A DNA stretch of 64,000 bases from Streptomyces sp. NBC_00193. Lineage in GTDB: Bacteria > Actinomycetota > Actinomycetes > Streptomycetales > Streptomycetaceae. Shown one piece after another: positions 1 to 7,966 of this stretch. Below the pieces are notes generated by a model. The model ran no database searches, was not told the DNA's origin, and saw only the letters and a list, made by a program, of their open reading frames with translations. Every line of letters starts with the position of its first letter. Within the stretch, counting starts at the first letter, position 1. Both the position numbers and the translations under genes were made by a program. The stretch is taken from positions 558,001 to 622,000 of the forward strand of contig NZ_JAPEMM010000002.1 of the NCBI RefSeq assembly GCF_026342735.1. Direction: 5' to 3'.

Positions 1-1099
1 GGTCCACGACCGTGATGCCGTTCCAGTAGCCGTCCCGGGTGTAGCCCCCGGTGACGTAGGCCGTCCGCCCGTCCCGGGACACGGCCACGTCCTCGTGCGG
101 CCCCTCCAGCGGGTACACCCGCTCCGAGCCGTCCGGGGAACGGACCGTGAGGGAGGGCCCCTTGCCCTTGCCCGGTTCCACCGCCCCCGTGCCGACCACC
201 AGCAGCCGGCCGTCCGCCGTGACCGCGGCCCCGTGCTGATGGGTGTCGGCGGTCATCTCCTCCACCGTGGTGCGGCCCGTCCGCGGATCCACCACCGCGA
301 GCCGCTCGCCCTCGAAGGGCAGCAGGAGCATCCCGTCCGCCGGCCGTACGACGGCGTAGTGCGGTTTCAGCCAGGAACCGAGGCCGCCCTCCGTCCCGTA
401 CGGGGCCACCTCGATGCGGCGCGGCGGCCCCGATGCTGCGCCTTCACCGGTTCCGCCGGCTCCGACGGGCACGACGGTGACGTCGAAGGAGTCGTGGCCG
501 GTGACGTACACCTCCGAGCCGTCGCGCGAGACGTCCACGTCGAAGGGGCGGCGGCCCACCGGGACCACCGCCGTGACCTCGGCCTTCGCCGTGTCGACGA
601 CCTCCAGGACGCCGGTGGTCCCGGGCACGTTGACCCCGACGTACGCGTGCGCGCCGTCGGGCGAGAGCGCGATGCCCATGCCGCCGCCCCGGTACTCGCC
701 GCCGGTCGCGGGCCCGGTGCCGGTGGTGCGGTACGGGATCAGGGCCTGCCGGGTGCGCGTCCGCGTGTCCACGACGGCGACCCCCTCGGCCGTGGCCACC
801 CAGGCCCGGCCGTCCGCGCCGACCACCAGGCCGTACGGGGCCCTGCCGACCGGCACCGAGCCGACCGCGCCGCGCTCCGGGTCCACGAAGGTGACGGAAT
901 CGGCCCCGAAGTCGGCGACCAGCAGGGTGCCGGCCGGGGTGGTCGCGGCCGTCGGCAGCGGAGAGGCCGCGGGGGCGGCGGCCGGGGGCGCGTCGGGGGT
1001 GGAGCAGGCCCCCAGCAGCAGTGCTCCGGCGAGGACCGCGAGGGCGGTACGGGTTCCCCGTACGCGGCGGCGCGGGTGCGGGCGGTCGTGCTGCGGCAT
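1..1099 (-). CDS. Secreted lipoprotein with YVTN/SMP-30-like beta-propeller (3' end outside window)
   Basis: Reading from an ATG at 1099 gives an Arg/His-rich start, a hydrophobic stretch and a lipobox (LLGAC, Cys32), so it should be lipid-anchored outside the membrane. After a Pro/Ala linker come repeated blades of the type 'VTFVDPERG', 'VAVVDTRTR' and 'EVVDTAKAE', each followed by 'SPDG' or 'SRDG', typical of YVTN-type beta-propellers. A purine-rich GAGAGGGG lies about 9 bases before the ATG. The reading frame is open to base 1, so the C-terminus is missing. The partner or ligand cannot be told from the sequence. Confidence 0.85.
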   Translation of the reverse strand, partial: MPQHDRPHPRRRVRGTRTALAVLAGALLLGACSTPDAPPAAAPAASPLPTAATTPAGTLLVADFGADSVTFVDPERGAVGSVPVGRAPYGLVVGADGRAWVATAEGVAVVDTRTRTRQALIPYRTTGTGPATGGEYRGGGMGIALSPDGAHAYVGVNVPGTTGVLEVVDTAKAEVTAVVPVGRRPFDVDVSRDGSEVYVTGHDSFDVTVVPVGAGGTGEGAASGPPRRIEVAPYGTEGGLGSWLKPHYAVVRPADGMLLLPFEGERLAVVDPRTGRTTVEEMTADTHQHGAAVTADGRLLVVGTGAVEPGKGKGPSLTVRSPDGSERVYPLEGPHEDVAVSRDGRTAYVTGGYTRDGYWNGITVVD

Positions 1100-1281
1100 G
1101 GGCGTGGCCCCTCTCGGTTCCGGGGGCGGGGCCGGTGGTGCGCCCGCTCCCCCGTACCCATCCTCACCTCGCGCGGCCGCCCGACCGCTCGGCCCGGCGG
1201 CCGACAGCGGGGTCAGCCGATCGGTCGATGCGGGGGCGCGCACGGGTGGGGCGAAGGGGGTAACGGGGCGGGGCGGGCGGC

Positions 1282-1815
1282 TCAGCCCTCGTACTCCGTC
1301 AGGTCGATGCCGTGGAGGTTGAGGAGCGCGCCGGTCTGCGGGTGGTTGATGTCCTTCTCGGCGGTCATGCCCAGCTTGCGGATCACGTTCTCGGACTCGT
1401 CGTTGCCCGCCCGGTTCACGGCGACGACCCGGTCGAGGCCCCGGTCCTGGAGGGCGAACTCCAGGGTGGCGTGCGCGGCCTCGGAACCGTAGCCCTGGCC
1501 CCAGTAGGAACGCCCGAGCCGCCAGGTGATCTCGGCCGCCGGCAGGACCTCGGGCAGCCACCACGGCATGGAGAGGCCCACGGCTCCGATCAGCTCGCCG
1601 GAGGCCAGCAGCTCCACGGCGAAGATCCCGAAGCCCTCCTCGTCCCACTCGTCCTCCCACCGCTCGATGGTCTCGGCGGTCTCCTCCAGGTCGAGGGTCT
1701 CGCCGTCGCCGATCCAGCGCATCACCTCGGGGTCGGCGTTGATCTCCGACAGGGGGACGAGGTCGTCCTCGGACCAGCGGCGGAGGAGGAGGCGGGGGGT
1801 ACGGATCTCGGTCAT
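1282..1815 (-). CDS. GNAT family N-acetyltransferase (RimJ/RimL type)
   Basis: A 177-residue protein beginning MTEIRTPRLLLRRW, the usual opening of RimJ/RimL-like acetyltransferases. The acetyl-CoA pyrophosphate loop is visible as WGQGYGSEAAHA, and the late 'AVNRAGNDESENVIRKLGM' segment matches the conserved beta-strand/helix of this group. It should transfer acetyl from acetyl-CoA to an amine on a protein N-terminus or small molecule; the substrate is not predictable. The frame extends upstream to 1920, but the ATG at 1815 gives the family-typical N-terminus. Confidence 0.9.
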   Translation of the reverse strand: MTEIRTPRLLLRRWSEDDLVPLSEINADPEVMRWIGDGETLDLEETAETIERWEDEWDEEGFGIFAVELLASGELIGAVGLSMPWWLPEVLPAAEITWRLGRSYWGQGYGSEAAHATLEFALQDRGLDRVVAVNRAGNDESENVIRKLGMTAEKDINHPQTGALLNLHGIDLTEYEG

Positions 1816-1951
1816 GGCTCCCATCCTGCCGAACGCGCCGGACATCGGGTAATCGGGTCCCCCGCAGCGCCGTCGCACGGCCGCCGCAGCACCGTCGGAG
1901 GGCCGTCGCACGGCCGCCACCAGGGCTTCGTAGGGGCGCCACCACGCCCGG

Positions 1952-2980
1952 CTAGAGCCCCGGACCCGCCTGCCCGGCCGCCGGGTCCCCCGCCGGGTCC
2001 CCCTCCCGATCCCCCGCCGGGACGGTGATCGCGTCGAGCTGCGTCCGCAGGTAGACGTGCGAGTCGACCGGCTCGTGCACGATCCGCCCCAGGGGCGCCG
2101 GGAGGGACTCCACCCGGGTGTGCGGGTCGCACTCGTAGAAGTAGACCAGCGAGATCAGCTCCTCGGCGGGCGCGTCGGCGGGCGGCGGCAGGACCCGGTG
2201 GCGGCCGGCCCGCCACCGGTCGCCCGTCCAGCGCGCCATCAGGTCGCCGATGTTCACGGTGAGCGCGGCCGGATCGTACGGGGCGTCCTGCCAGCCCTCG
2301 GCGTCGGTGTGGATCTGGAGTCCGCCGGTGCCCAACTGGCGGTCCAGGACGGTGACGGTGCCGAAGTCGGTGTGCGCGCCGATGCGGAACTGGCCGGGCA
2401 GCGGCGGCCCGACGATCTCGGTGCCGGGGTACCAGTTGACGTTGAACCCCCAGGTGGGGTGGCCGGTGTGGCGGGTGAAATGGTCCGCGCCCAGGCCCAG
2501 GGCGGTGGCCAGCAGCTCCAGCAGCTCGTCGGAGAGCGCCCGCATCGCGGCCAGGTACTCCGTCACCAGCCCGCGGAGCGCGGGCACTTCGGCCGGCCAG
2601 GCGTTCGGCCGGAACCACTCGGCGTCCACCGAGGCGATCCCGGTCGGCTCCTCCGCCGCCCAGGACCACGACTCCTTGAGGTCCGGCGGGGAGGCCGCGC
2701 CCTCCGCGTAACTGTTGGCCTCGGCGCCCGGGCCGAGCCAGCCGCGGCCGCCGACCGCCACGGCGTACGGGGCCTTGACGGCGGCCGGGAGCCGGAAGAA
2801 GGTCCGCGCCGCCTCCCGGATCCGCCGGGGCAGCTCCGGGTCCACCCCGTGCCCGGCCACCAGCAGGAAGCCGGCCGTCCGCAGCGCTTCGTCGACGCGG
2901 GCGGCCACGAGGCGGCGTGCCTCGGGCCCGCCGGTGCGCCACGGGCCGAGATCGATCAACGGGACCTGGGAACTCACCAT
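1952..2980 (-). CDS. 2-oxoglutarate/Fe(II)-dependent oxygenase, isopenicillin-N-synthase family
   Basis: A 342-residue protein with the DIOX_N opening (VPLIDLGPW, then 'GFLLVAGHGV') and the C-terminal double-stranded beta-helix. The iron ligands are visible as HTD (about His203, Asp205) and a distal His near residue 261 in 'AGRHRVLPP'. An Arg in the following 'HTRVESLP' may bind 2-oxoglutarate. The length matches IPNS/flavanone-hydroxylase-like enzymes of primary or secondary metabolism. The gene sits 60 bases downstream of the DinB/GNAT fusion on the same strand and may be co-transcribed. The substrate is unknown. Confidence 0.88.
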   Translation of the reverse strand: MVSSQVPLIDLGPWRTGGPEARRLVAARVDEALRTAGFLLVAGHGVDPELPRRIREAARTFFRLPAAVKAPYAVAVGGRGWLGPGAEANSYAEGAASPPDLKESWSWAAEEPTGIASVDAEWFRPNAWPAEVPALRGLVTEYLAAMRALSDELLELLATALGLGADHFTRHTGHPTWGFNVNWYPGTEIVGPPLPGQFRIGAHTDFGTVTVLDRQLGTGGLQIHTDAEGWQDAPYDPAALTVNIGDLMARWTGDRWRAGRHRVLPPPADAPAEELISLVYFYECDPHTRVESLPAPLGRIVHEPVDSHVYLRTQLDAITVPAGDREGDPAGDPAAGQAGPGL

Positions 2981-3040
2981 GCGCGACCTGCTTTCCGAGC
3001 CGGGGGCGCGGCGGGAACCCAGGGCCTGCCCGGTCTCCGC

Positions 3041-4099
3041 TCAGCCCCGTAGGACGTACCGGACCAGGCCCTCCCCGGTACCGGCCTCGGTGAAACCGGC
3101 CCGCCGCAGCACCGCCCGGGAGGATGTGTTGTCCTCGTCCGTCGTGGCCTCCAGCCGGGTGACGCCCGGGTGCCCGAAGGCCCAGGCCGACAGCGCCTTC
3201 AGCGTCTCGGTGGCGTAGCCGTTGCCCCGTGCAGAGGGGACCAGGTCGTAGCCGAGCTCGGTGCGGCCGTCCGCGTCCGGGGCGGCGTGGAAGCCCATGC
3301 CTCCGATGGCCTTGCGGTCGCTCGCGCGGACGATGACGTACGGTCCCCAGCCCGCCCGGTACGTGCCCGCTTCGCGCGCCCTCGTCACGATCCCGCCGGC
3401 GTCCCGGGTGTCGTCGGACGGTCCGTCCTCGACCCAGACGAACCCGCCGTTGCCGCCCGCCTGCAGGTCGGCCGCGATCGCCGGGGACATGGGGAAGAGC
3501 AGGACGCGCTCGGCCTCGACGGGTTCGGCGTACCAGCGCCAGGCCGTCAGGCGGGCCAGGCCGGGGAGTTCGCCCCGGCCCGTGGCCCAGAGCAGGGTCC
3601 GCCAAGGCTCGTGGTCGCGCGGGGCGTGCGGGAAGAGCCGGTCCAGGACCCGCTCGGCCAGTGCGGGGTCCGGCTCCCAGTCGTGGACGCCGAGTCCGTC
3701 GAGGATGTCGTGGGTGTGCAGCAGGGTCTCGACGACGCCCATCGCCGCGAAGCCGTCCGCGCCCGCGTCCCCGTACGGGTGCCAGGCGCGGGCACCGGGT
3801 GCGGCGACGGCCACGGCGGCCGACAGGAATCCGCCGGAGGCCTCGATCATGTCGACCAGTCCGGCCGGACCGGTCCCCTCGTCGGGCAGGATCCGCAGGG
3901 GGACGTACCCCTCGGTGGCGCGGACCGTGAGCTGGGCGGCGTAGGCGGTGAAGTCCTCGGCCACGTGGACGGCGGTGTCGTGGCAGCTCCACTCCAGGCC
4001 GGCGGCCGGCACGTCCCAGTCCAGGTGCGCCACCTCCCGCAGCGCCCGGGTGGTGAGCGACACCGCTGTATCGATGTCCTTGGAATTCATGATCGTCAT
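3041..4099 (-). CDS. Fusion of DinB/maleylpyruvate-isomerase-type domain with GNAT acetyltransferase
   Basis: About 352 residues. The first 150 resemble the mycothiol-dependent maleylpyruvate isomerase/DinB four-helix fold ('GLEWSCHDTAVHVAEDF', then 'VVETLLHTHDI' with spaced His residues that could bind metal). The last 150 form a GNAT domain with the acetyl-CoA loop 'VPSARGNGYATETLKALS' and 'EDNTSSRAVLRRAGF'. The two parts are in one continuous frame. The ATG at 4099 is preferred, with another ATG at 4090. The combination suggests modification or detoxification of a small molecule, which is inference. Confidence 0.82.
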   Translation of the reverse strand: MTIMNSKDIDTAVSLTTRALREVAHLDWDVPAAGLEWSCHDTAVHVAEDFTAYAAQLTVRATEGYVPLRILPDEGTGPAGLVDMIEASGGFLSAAVAVAAPGARAWHPYGDAGADGFAAMGVVETLLHTHDILDGLGVHDWEPDPALAERVLDRLFPHAPRDHEPWRTLLWATGRGELPGLARLTAWRWYAEPVEAERVLLFPMSPAIAADLQAGGNGGFVWVEDGPSDDTRDAGGIVTRAREAGTYRAGWGPYVIVRASDRKAIGGMGFHAAPDADGRTELGYDLVPSARGNGYATETLKALSAWAFGHPGVTRLEATTDEDNTSSRAVLRRAGFTEAGTGEGLVRYVLRG

Positions 4100-4262
4100 A
4101 GGCGGCACCCTAGGTGCCCGTCCGGGTGCCGCCAAGGGGATATCCGTGCCGCACGGCCGGTGGTCCCGGTGGCGCGCCTGCGGGCCAGGGCCGGGGCCGG
4201 GGCGCTACTGCTTGTGCTCGGACGGCGCGCTGACCGCGCCCCGGTGAAGGGCGGAGCAAACG

Positions 4263-5066
4263 GTGGAGATTTCGACGAGGGACGTCTTCGGGGCCCCGTG
4301 CTGGGTGAGCCTGATGGCTCGGGACCTCGGCGCGGCGCAGCAGTTCTACGGAGAGGTCGCGGGCTGGCGGTTCCGGCCCGCGCGGCTCGGCGAGGCCTTC
4401 TCCGTCGCCGAGCTGGACGGGATGCCGGTGGCCGGGATCGGGGCGCTGGCCGGGGATCTCGCGGTGGCCGTGGCCTGGACCCCGTACTTCGCCGTCGACG
4501 ACGCCGACGTGGCGGTGGACCGGATCCGGGAACGCAGCGGCACGATCGCGGTCGGCCCGGTCTCCTTCGAGTCGGGGGGCCGCGGGGCGCTGGTGGCGGA
4601 CCGGGACGGGGCGGTGTTCGGGATCTGGGAGGGCCAGGTCTCCTCGGGCTGGCGGGTCGGTTCGGGACAGGCGCCGGCCTGGCTGGAGCTGCGCACCCGG
4701 GACGCCTTCGAGTCGGCGATCTTCTACGGGGAGGTGCTGGAGTGGGCCACCGGCCGCGCCGGGTGCTGCGAGGTCGCCTACGAGGAGGAGCGCGTGGTGC
4801 TGCGCCAGGAGGGGGAGCCGGTGGCTCGTCTCGACAGCGGTCCCGTGGAGCCGGGTTCGTACAGCCCGTACACCCGGCCGCGCTGGCACGTGCACTTCCG
4901 GGTGCCCGCGCTGGAGCCGGCGGTGGAGGCGGCCGTCGCGCTGGGCGGCCGCACGGTGTCCGAGACCGGGACGAGCGCGACCGAGCGGTGGGTGTCGCTG
5001 CGCGATCCGGACGGGGCGCTCTTCACCCTCACCTCGTCCCGGACGGACGGCGGGGCCGACGAGTAG
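4263..5066 (+). CDS. VOC (glyoxalase/bleomycin-resistance) family protein, two-domain
   Basis: A 267-residue protein starting at GTG 4263 behind AAGGGCGGAG. Two tandem vicinal-oxygen-chelate halves are visible. The first opens 'PCWVSLMARDLGAAQQFYGEVAGW' and ends 'ALVADRDGAVFGIWEG'. The second opens 'AWLELRTRDAFESAIFYGEVLEW' and ends 'SLRDPDGALFTLTS'. Such tandem proteins in Streptomyces are metal-binding enzymes or binding proteins of unknown substrate. The gene is divergent from the preceding fusion gene and convergent with the PHP gene. Confidence 0.88.
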   Translation: MEISTRDVFGAPCWVSLMARDLGAAQQFYGEVAGWRFRPARLGEAFSVAELDGMPVAGIGALAGDLAVAVAWTPYFAVDDADVAVDRIRERSGTIAVGPVSFESGGRGALVADRDGAVFGIWEGQVSSGWRVGSGQAPAWLELRTRDAFESAIFYGEVLEWATGRAGCCEVAYEEERVVLRQEGEPVARLDSGPVEPGSYSPYTRPRWHVHFRVPALEPAVEAAVALGGRTVSETGTSATERWVSLRDPDGALFTLTSSRTDGGADE

Positions 5067-5090
5067 GCGGGGCTGCGGGAGCCGCCGGTG

Positions 5091-6125
5091 CTAGGGCAGT
5101 CGGCGGGTCCGGGTCCAGGCGATGAGCTCGGCCGCGGACCAGGTGTTGACCACCCGGTCGGCCGTCACCCCGCATTCCAGGGCGCGTTCGCAGCCGAGGG
5201 TCTGCCAGTCGAGCTGTCCCGGGGCGTGGGCGTCGGTGTCGATCGCGAAGAGGGTGCCCGCGGCCACGGCGAGCCGCAGCAGCCGGCGCGGCGGGTCCAG
5301 CCGTTCGGGCCGGCTGTTGATCTCCACGGCGGCGCCCGACTCGGCGCAGGCCGCGAAGACGGCCTCGGCGTCGAACTCCGACTCCGGCCGGGTCTTGCCG
5401 GTCACCAGCCGCCCGGTGCAGTGGCCGAGGACGTCGAGGTGCGGGTTGCGTACGGCGGCGACCATCCTGCGGGTCATGGCGCGGGCTTCCATCCGGAGCT
5501 TGGAGTGGACGGAGCCGACGACGAGGTCCACCTCGGCCAGGAGTTCCGGCTCCTGGTCCAGCGAGCCGTCGTCGAGGATGTCGCACTCGATGCCGGTGAG
5601 CAGCCGGAACGGGGCCCAGGTCGCGTTGAGTTCGGCGACGGTGCGCAGCTGTTCCCGCAGCCTCTGCGGGGAGAGGCCCCGGGCGACGGTGAGGCGCGGC
5701 GAGTGGTCGGTGAGCACCGCCCAGTCGTGCCCGAGGGCGGCCGCGGCGCGGGCCATCGCCTCGATGGGGCTGCCGCCGTCCGACCAGTCGGAGTGCAGAT
5801 GGCAGTCGCCGCGCAGGGCGGCGCGCAGGGCGAGGGCCTCGGGGCCGGGCGGCGGGCCCGCGGGGTGGGCCGCGACCTTGTCCTCCAGCCCCTGCAGGTA
5901 CGCGGGGATCGCTCCGTCGAGGGCTTCGCGGACGACCTGGGCGGTTTTCGGGCCGATGCCCTTGACCGCTTCGAGGGTGCCCGCGCGGACCCGTTCGGCC
6001 AGCTCGTCCTCGCCCATCCGGCCGACGGCGGCGGCTGCCGTGCGGAAGGCCTGGACCCGGTAGGTCGGCTCCTGGGCGCGTTCCAGCAGGAAGGCGATCC
6101 GGTCCAGCGCGGCCACCGGGTCCAT
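5091..6125 (-). CDS. PHP-domain phosphoesterase with N-terminal helix-hairpin-helix (PolX-tail-like)
   Basis: A 344-residue protein. The N-terminus resembles the HhH part of family X polymerases ('YRVQAFRTAAAAV', 'VKGIGPKTAQVV'). It then passes straight into a PHP domain with metal-ligand motifs HLHSDWSDG, LTDHSPRL, GIECDI, GSVHS, LGHCTGR and DTDAHAPG. The polymerase palm domain found between or before these in PolX is absent. A nuclease or phosphatase role in DNA repair is the likeliest inference. It starts at ATG 6125, just after a strong hairpin that ends the upstream gene. Confidence 0.88.
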   Translation of the reverse strand: MDPVAALDRIAFLLERAQEPTYRVQAFRTAAAAVGRMGEDELAERVRAGTLEAVKGIGPKTAQVVREALDGAIPAYLQGLEDKVAAHPAGPPPGPEALALRAALRGDCHLHSDWSDGGSPIEAMARAAAALGHDWAVLTDHSPRLTVARGLSPQRLREQLRTVAELNATWAPFRLLTGIECDILDDGSLDQEPELLAEVDLVVGSVHSKLRMEARAMTRRMVAAVRNPHLDVLGHCTGRLVTGKTRPESEFDAEAVFAACAESGAAVEINSRPERLDPPRRLLRLAVAAGTLFAIDTDAHAPGQLDWQTLGCERALECGVTADRVVNTWSAAELIAWTRTRRLP

Positions 6126-6155
6126 CGCGCGTCTCCCTCCGCGAAGCGGTGGAAC

Positions 6156-6200
6156 GGCGGAGAGGGGGCCCGGGTCATGGACCCGCGCCCCCTCTCCGCC
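6156..6200 (-). terminator. Hairpin terminator after the 6205-7269 membrane-protein gene
   Basis: Perfect 13-base arms (6156-6168 and 6188-6200) flank a loop that itself can pair (GGGTC/GACCC). It lies immediately beyond the stop codon at 6205 and before the PHP start, so the two same-strand genes are probably separate transcription units. There is no U-run, as is usual in Streptomyces. Confidence 0.7.
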
Positions 6201-6204
6201 CGGG

Positions 6205-7269
6205 TCAGGCGCCGTCGGCCGGGTCGGCCGCCGGACGGAACTGCAGGGCCAGGCCGGCGAGTACGGCGCCGGCCGCGCCGCTCAGGACCACGGTGATGCC
6301 GGCCCACTCCAGGGACCCGCCGACCGCGCCGCCGAGCGGGTCGAACCCGGCGACGCCGCCGACCACGTGGAGCGCGGCCACGCCGAGCGCGACCACCGCG
6401 CCGGCCCGCCACGCCCCGGCCGTGTCCCGTACCGCGAGCAGGGCGCCTGCCGTCAGGCAGAGCAGGGTGACGGCCAGGGCGAGCAGCCCGCCGGGGTCGC
6501 CGGAGACCAGGCCCGCCAGATCGCCGGGCACGTGCAGCGCACCGCAGAGGAGCAGTGCGAGGGCCACCGGCCAGCGCAGTATGTGGCGCAGGGCGCCCGT
6601 CCCCGGCCGTGCCGGGCGCCGGGACTCGGCGGTGGACGGGCCCCGGGCCGGGGCCCTGGCCGGGGCCTGGGCCGGGGCCTGGGCCTGCGGTGCGGGCCGG
6701 TGGACGGGGGGCCGTACCCGGTCCGTCTGCTCGGGGCGGTGCTGCGGGGGCTGTTCGGCGGTGCCGAGGATGCTGACGAGCAGGGCCACGTCCTCGATGG
6801 GCCGGCCGAGGGCTGCGGCCCGCAGCGTGATGTCGGTCTCGACCAGCTCGTGCGGGGGCTCCCCCAGCAGGGTCACCATCTCGCGAACCTCGTGGACGGG
6901 CCGGGAGACGGCGGCCGCGCGCAGCGCCGCGTGTCCGGGGTTGGGGACCTGGCCGGAGTCCTTGAGGAGGTTCACCAGATCGGTGACCTCCCGTACGGGG
7001 CGGCCGGTGGCGGCGGTCTCCAGGACGGTGTGTGCGGAGGCCGCCCCGGGCCGGGCTCCGGGGTCGGGGCCGGGTGCGGCCCCTGCTCCGGGACCGGCCG
7101 GGACATCGGGAGCGGCCCCGGAGTCGGTCCCGGACTCGGTCCGGGAGCCGGGCTCGGGGCCGAAGCCGAGGTCGTCCGTGTCGGGGGCCGGCGGCCAGAC
7201 GTCCGTGGTGTCGGGGAGCCGGCGCGGTTCTTCGTACTCCGTCGCGGCGAGCGTGATCGGGTCATTCAT
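6205..7269 (-). CDS. Uncharacterised membrane protein with repeated helical N-terminal motifs
   Basis: A 354-residue protein starting at ATG 7269 behind CGGAGCTTTCC. After a Pro/Gly/Ala-rich stretch (about residues 20-75), three related about 40-residue helical units follow, each with a pattern like 'AATGRPVREVTDLVNLL', 'AAVSRPVHEVREMVTLL' and 'AALGRPIEDVALLVSIL'. A second Pro-Ala-Gln linker leads to four or so hydrophobic segments at the C-terminus ('WPVALALLLCGALHV', 'ALAVTLLCLTAGALLAV', 'AGAVVALGVAALHVV', 'ITVVLSGAAGAVLAGLAL'). I do not recognise a characterised family. The repeats look like a protein-binding region displayed from the membrane. Confidence 0.8.
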   Translation of the reverse strand: MNDPITLAATEYEEPRRLPDTTDVWPPAPDTDDLGFGPEPGSRTESGTDSGAAPDVPAGPGAGAAPGPDPGARPGAASAHTVLETAATGRPVREVTDLVNLLKDSGQVPNPGHAALRAAAVSRPVHEVREMVTLLGEPPHELVETDITLRAAALGRPIEDVALLVSILGTAEQPPQHRPEQTDRVRPPVHRPAPQAQAPAQAPARAPARGPSTAESRRPARPGTGALRHILRWPVALALLLCGALHVPGDLAGLVSGDPGGLLALAVTLLCLTAGALLAVRDTAGAWRAGAVVALGVAALHVVGGVAGFDPLGGAVGGSLEWAGITVVLSGAAGAVLAGLALQFRPAADPADGA

Positions 7270-7453
7270 GGAAAGCTCCGTTCGCCGACGCGCGGGTCTA
7301 CACATCGCGCGCCGGTCATCGTGCGTCATGGGAAGCGCACGCTTTGTTACATTCAGCGGCACCCGTCCGCGCTGCGCCATTCGGGGCGGGCAAACGGGGG
7401 TCCCCCGCGGTGCCGCGGGCCCGGTCGGCGCCCGTCGTGGGCATGGTGGGGGC

Positions 7454-7966
7454 ATGAAGGGTACGGAAGTACTGGCCGACGCGTTCGGCCGGATCCATGG
7501 CGTGGTGCACGAGGCGGTCGAGGGGCTGGAGCCCGGGCAGCTGGACGCTCGGATCGATCCCGGTGCGAACTCGGTCACCTGGCTCGTCTGGCACCTGACC
7601 CGGATCCAGGACGACCACGTGGCGGACGCGGCCGGCTGGGAGCAGGTCTGGCATGCGCAGGGCTGGGACGAGCGGTTCGGGCTCGCGCTGCCGCCCGGGT
7701 CGACCGGCTACGGGCACACCGCGGAAGAGGCCGGCGCCGTCCGGGTCGACTCGGGGGAACTCCTGCTGGGGTACTTCGACGCGGTCCACGCGCAGACGGG
7801 GCGGTTCCTGCAGGGGCTGTCCGCCGCCGATCTGGACCGGGTGGTCGACGAGCGGTGGGACCCGCCGGTGACGCTCGGGGTGCGGCTGGTCAGCGTGATC
7901 GGCGACGACCTCCAGCACGCGGGGCAGGCGGCCTTCGTCCGGGGCGTGCTGTCGAGGGGCCGCTGA
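7454..7966 (+). CDS. DinB/DUF664-type putative mycothiol-dependent enzyme
   Basis: A 170-residue protein. The pattern 'TWLVWHLTRIQDDHVAD' and the later 'DDLQHAGQAAFVRG' supply the spaced His residues of the DinB/YfiT metal site. In actinomycetes such proteins often act as mycothiol-dependent transferases. It begins at ATG 7454 and its stop overlaps the next start by one base (TGATG), so it is translationally coupled to the secreted esterase. The substrate is unknown. Confidence 0.85.
   Translation: MKGTEVLADAFGRIHGVVHEAVEGLEPGQLDARIDPGANSVTWLVWHLTRIQDDHVADAAGWEQVWHAQGWDERFGLALPPGSTGYGHTAEEAGAVRVDSGELLLGYFDAVHAQTGRFLQGLSAADLDRVVDERWDPPVTLGVRLVSVIGDDLQHAGQAAFVRGVLSRGR

Noticed and set aside
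1812..3992. Long minus-strand frame across the oxygenase and fusion genes
   Set aside because: Arg/Pro/Gly-rich shadow of two recognised genes in another frame.
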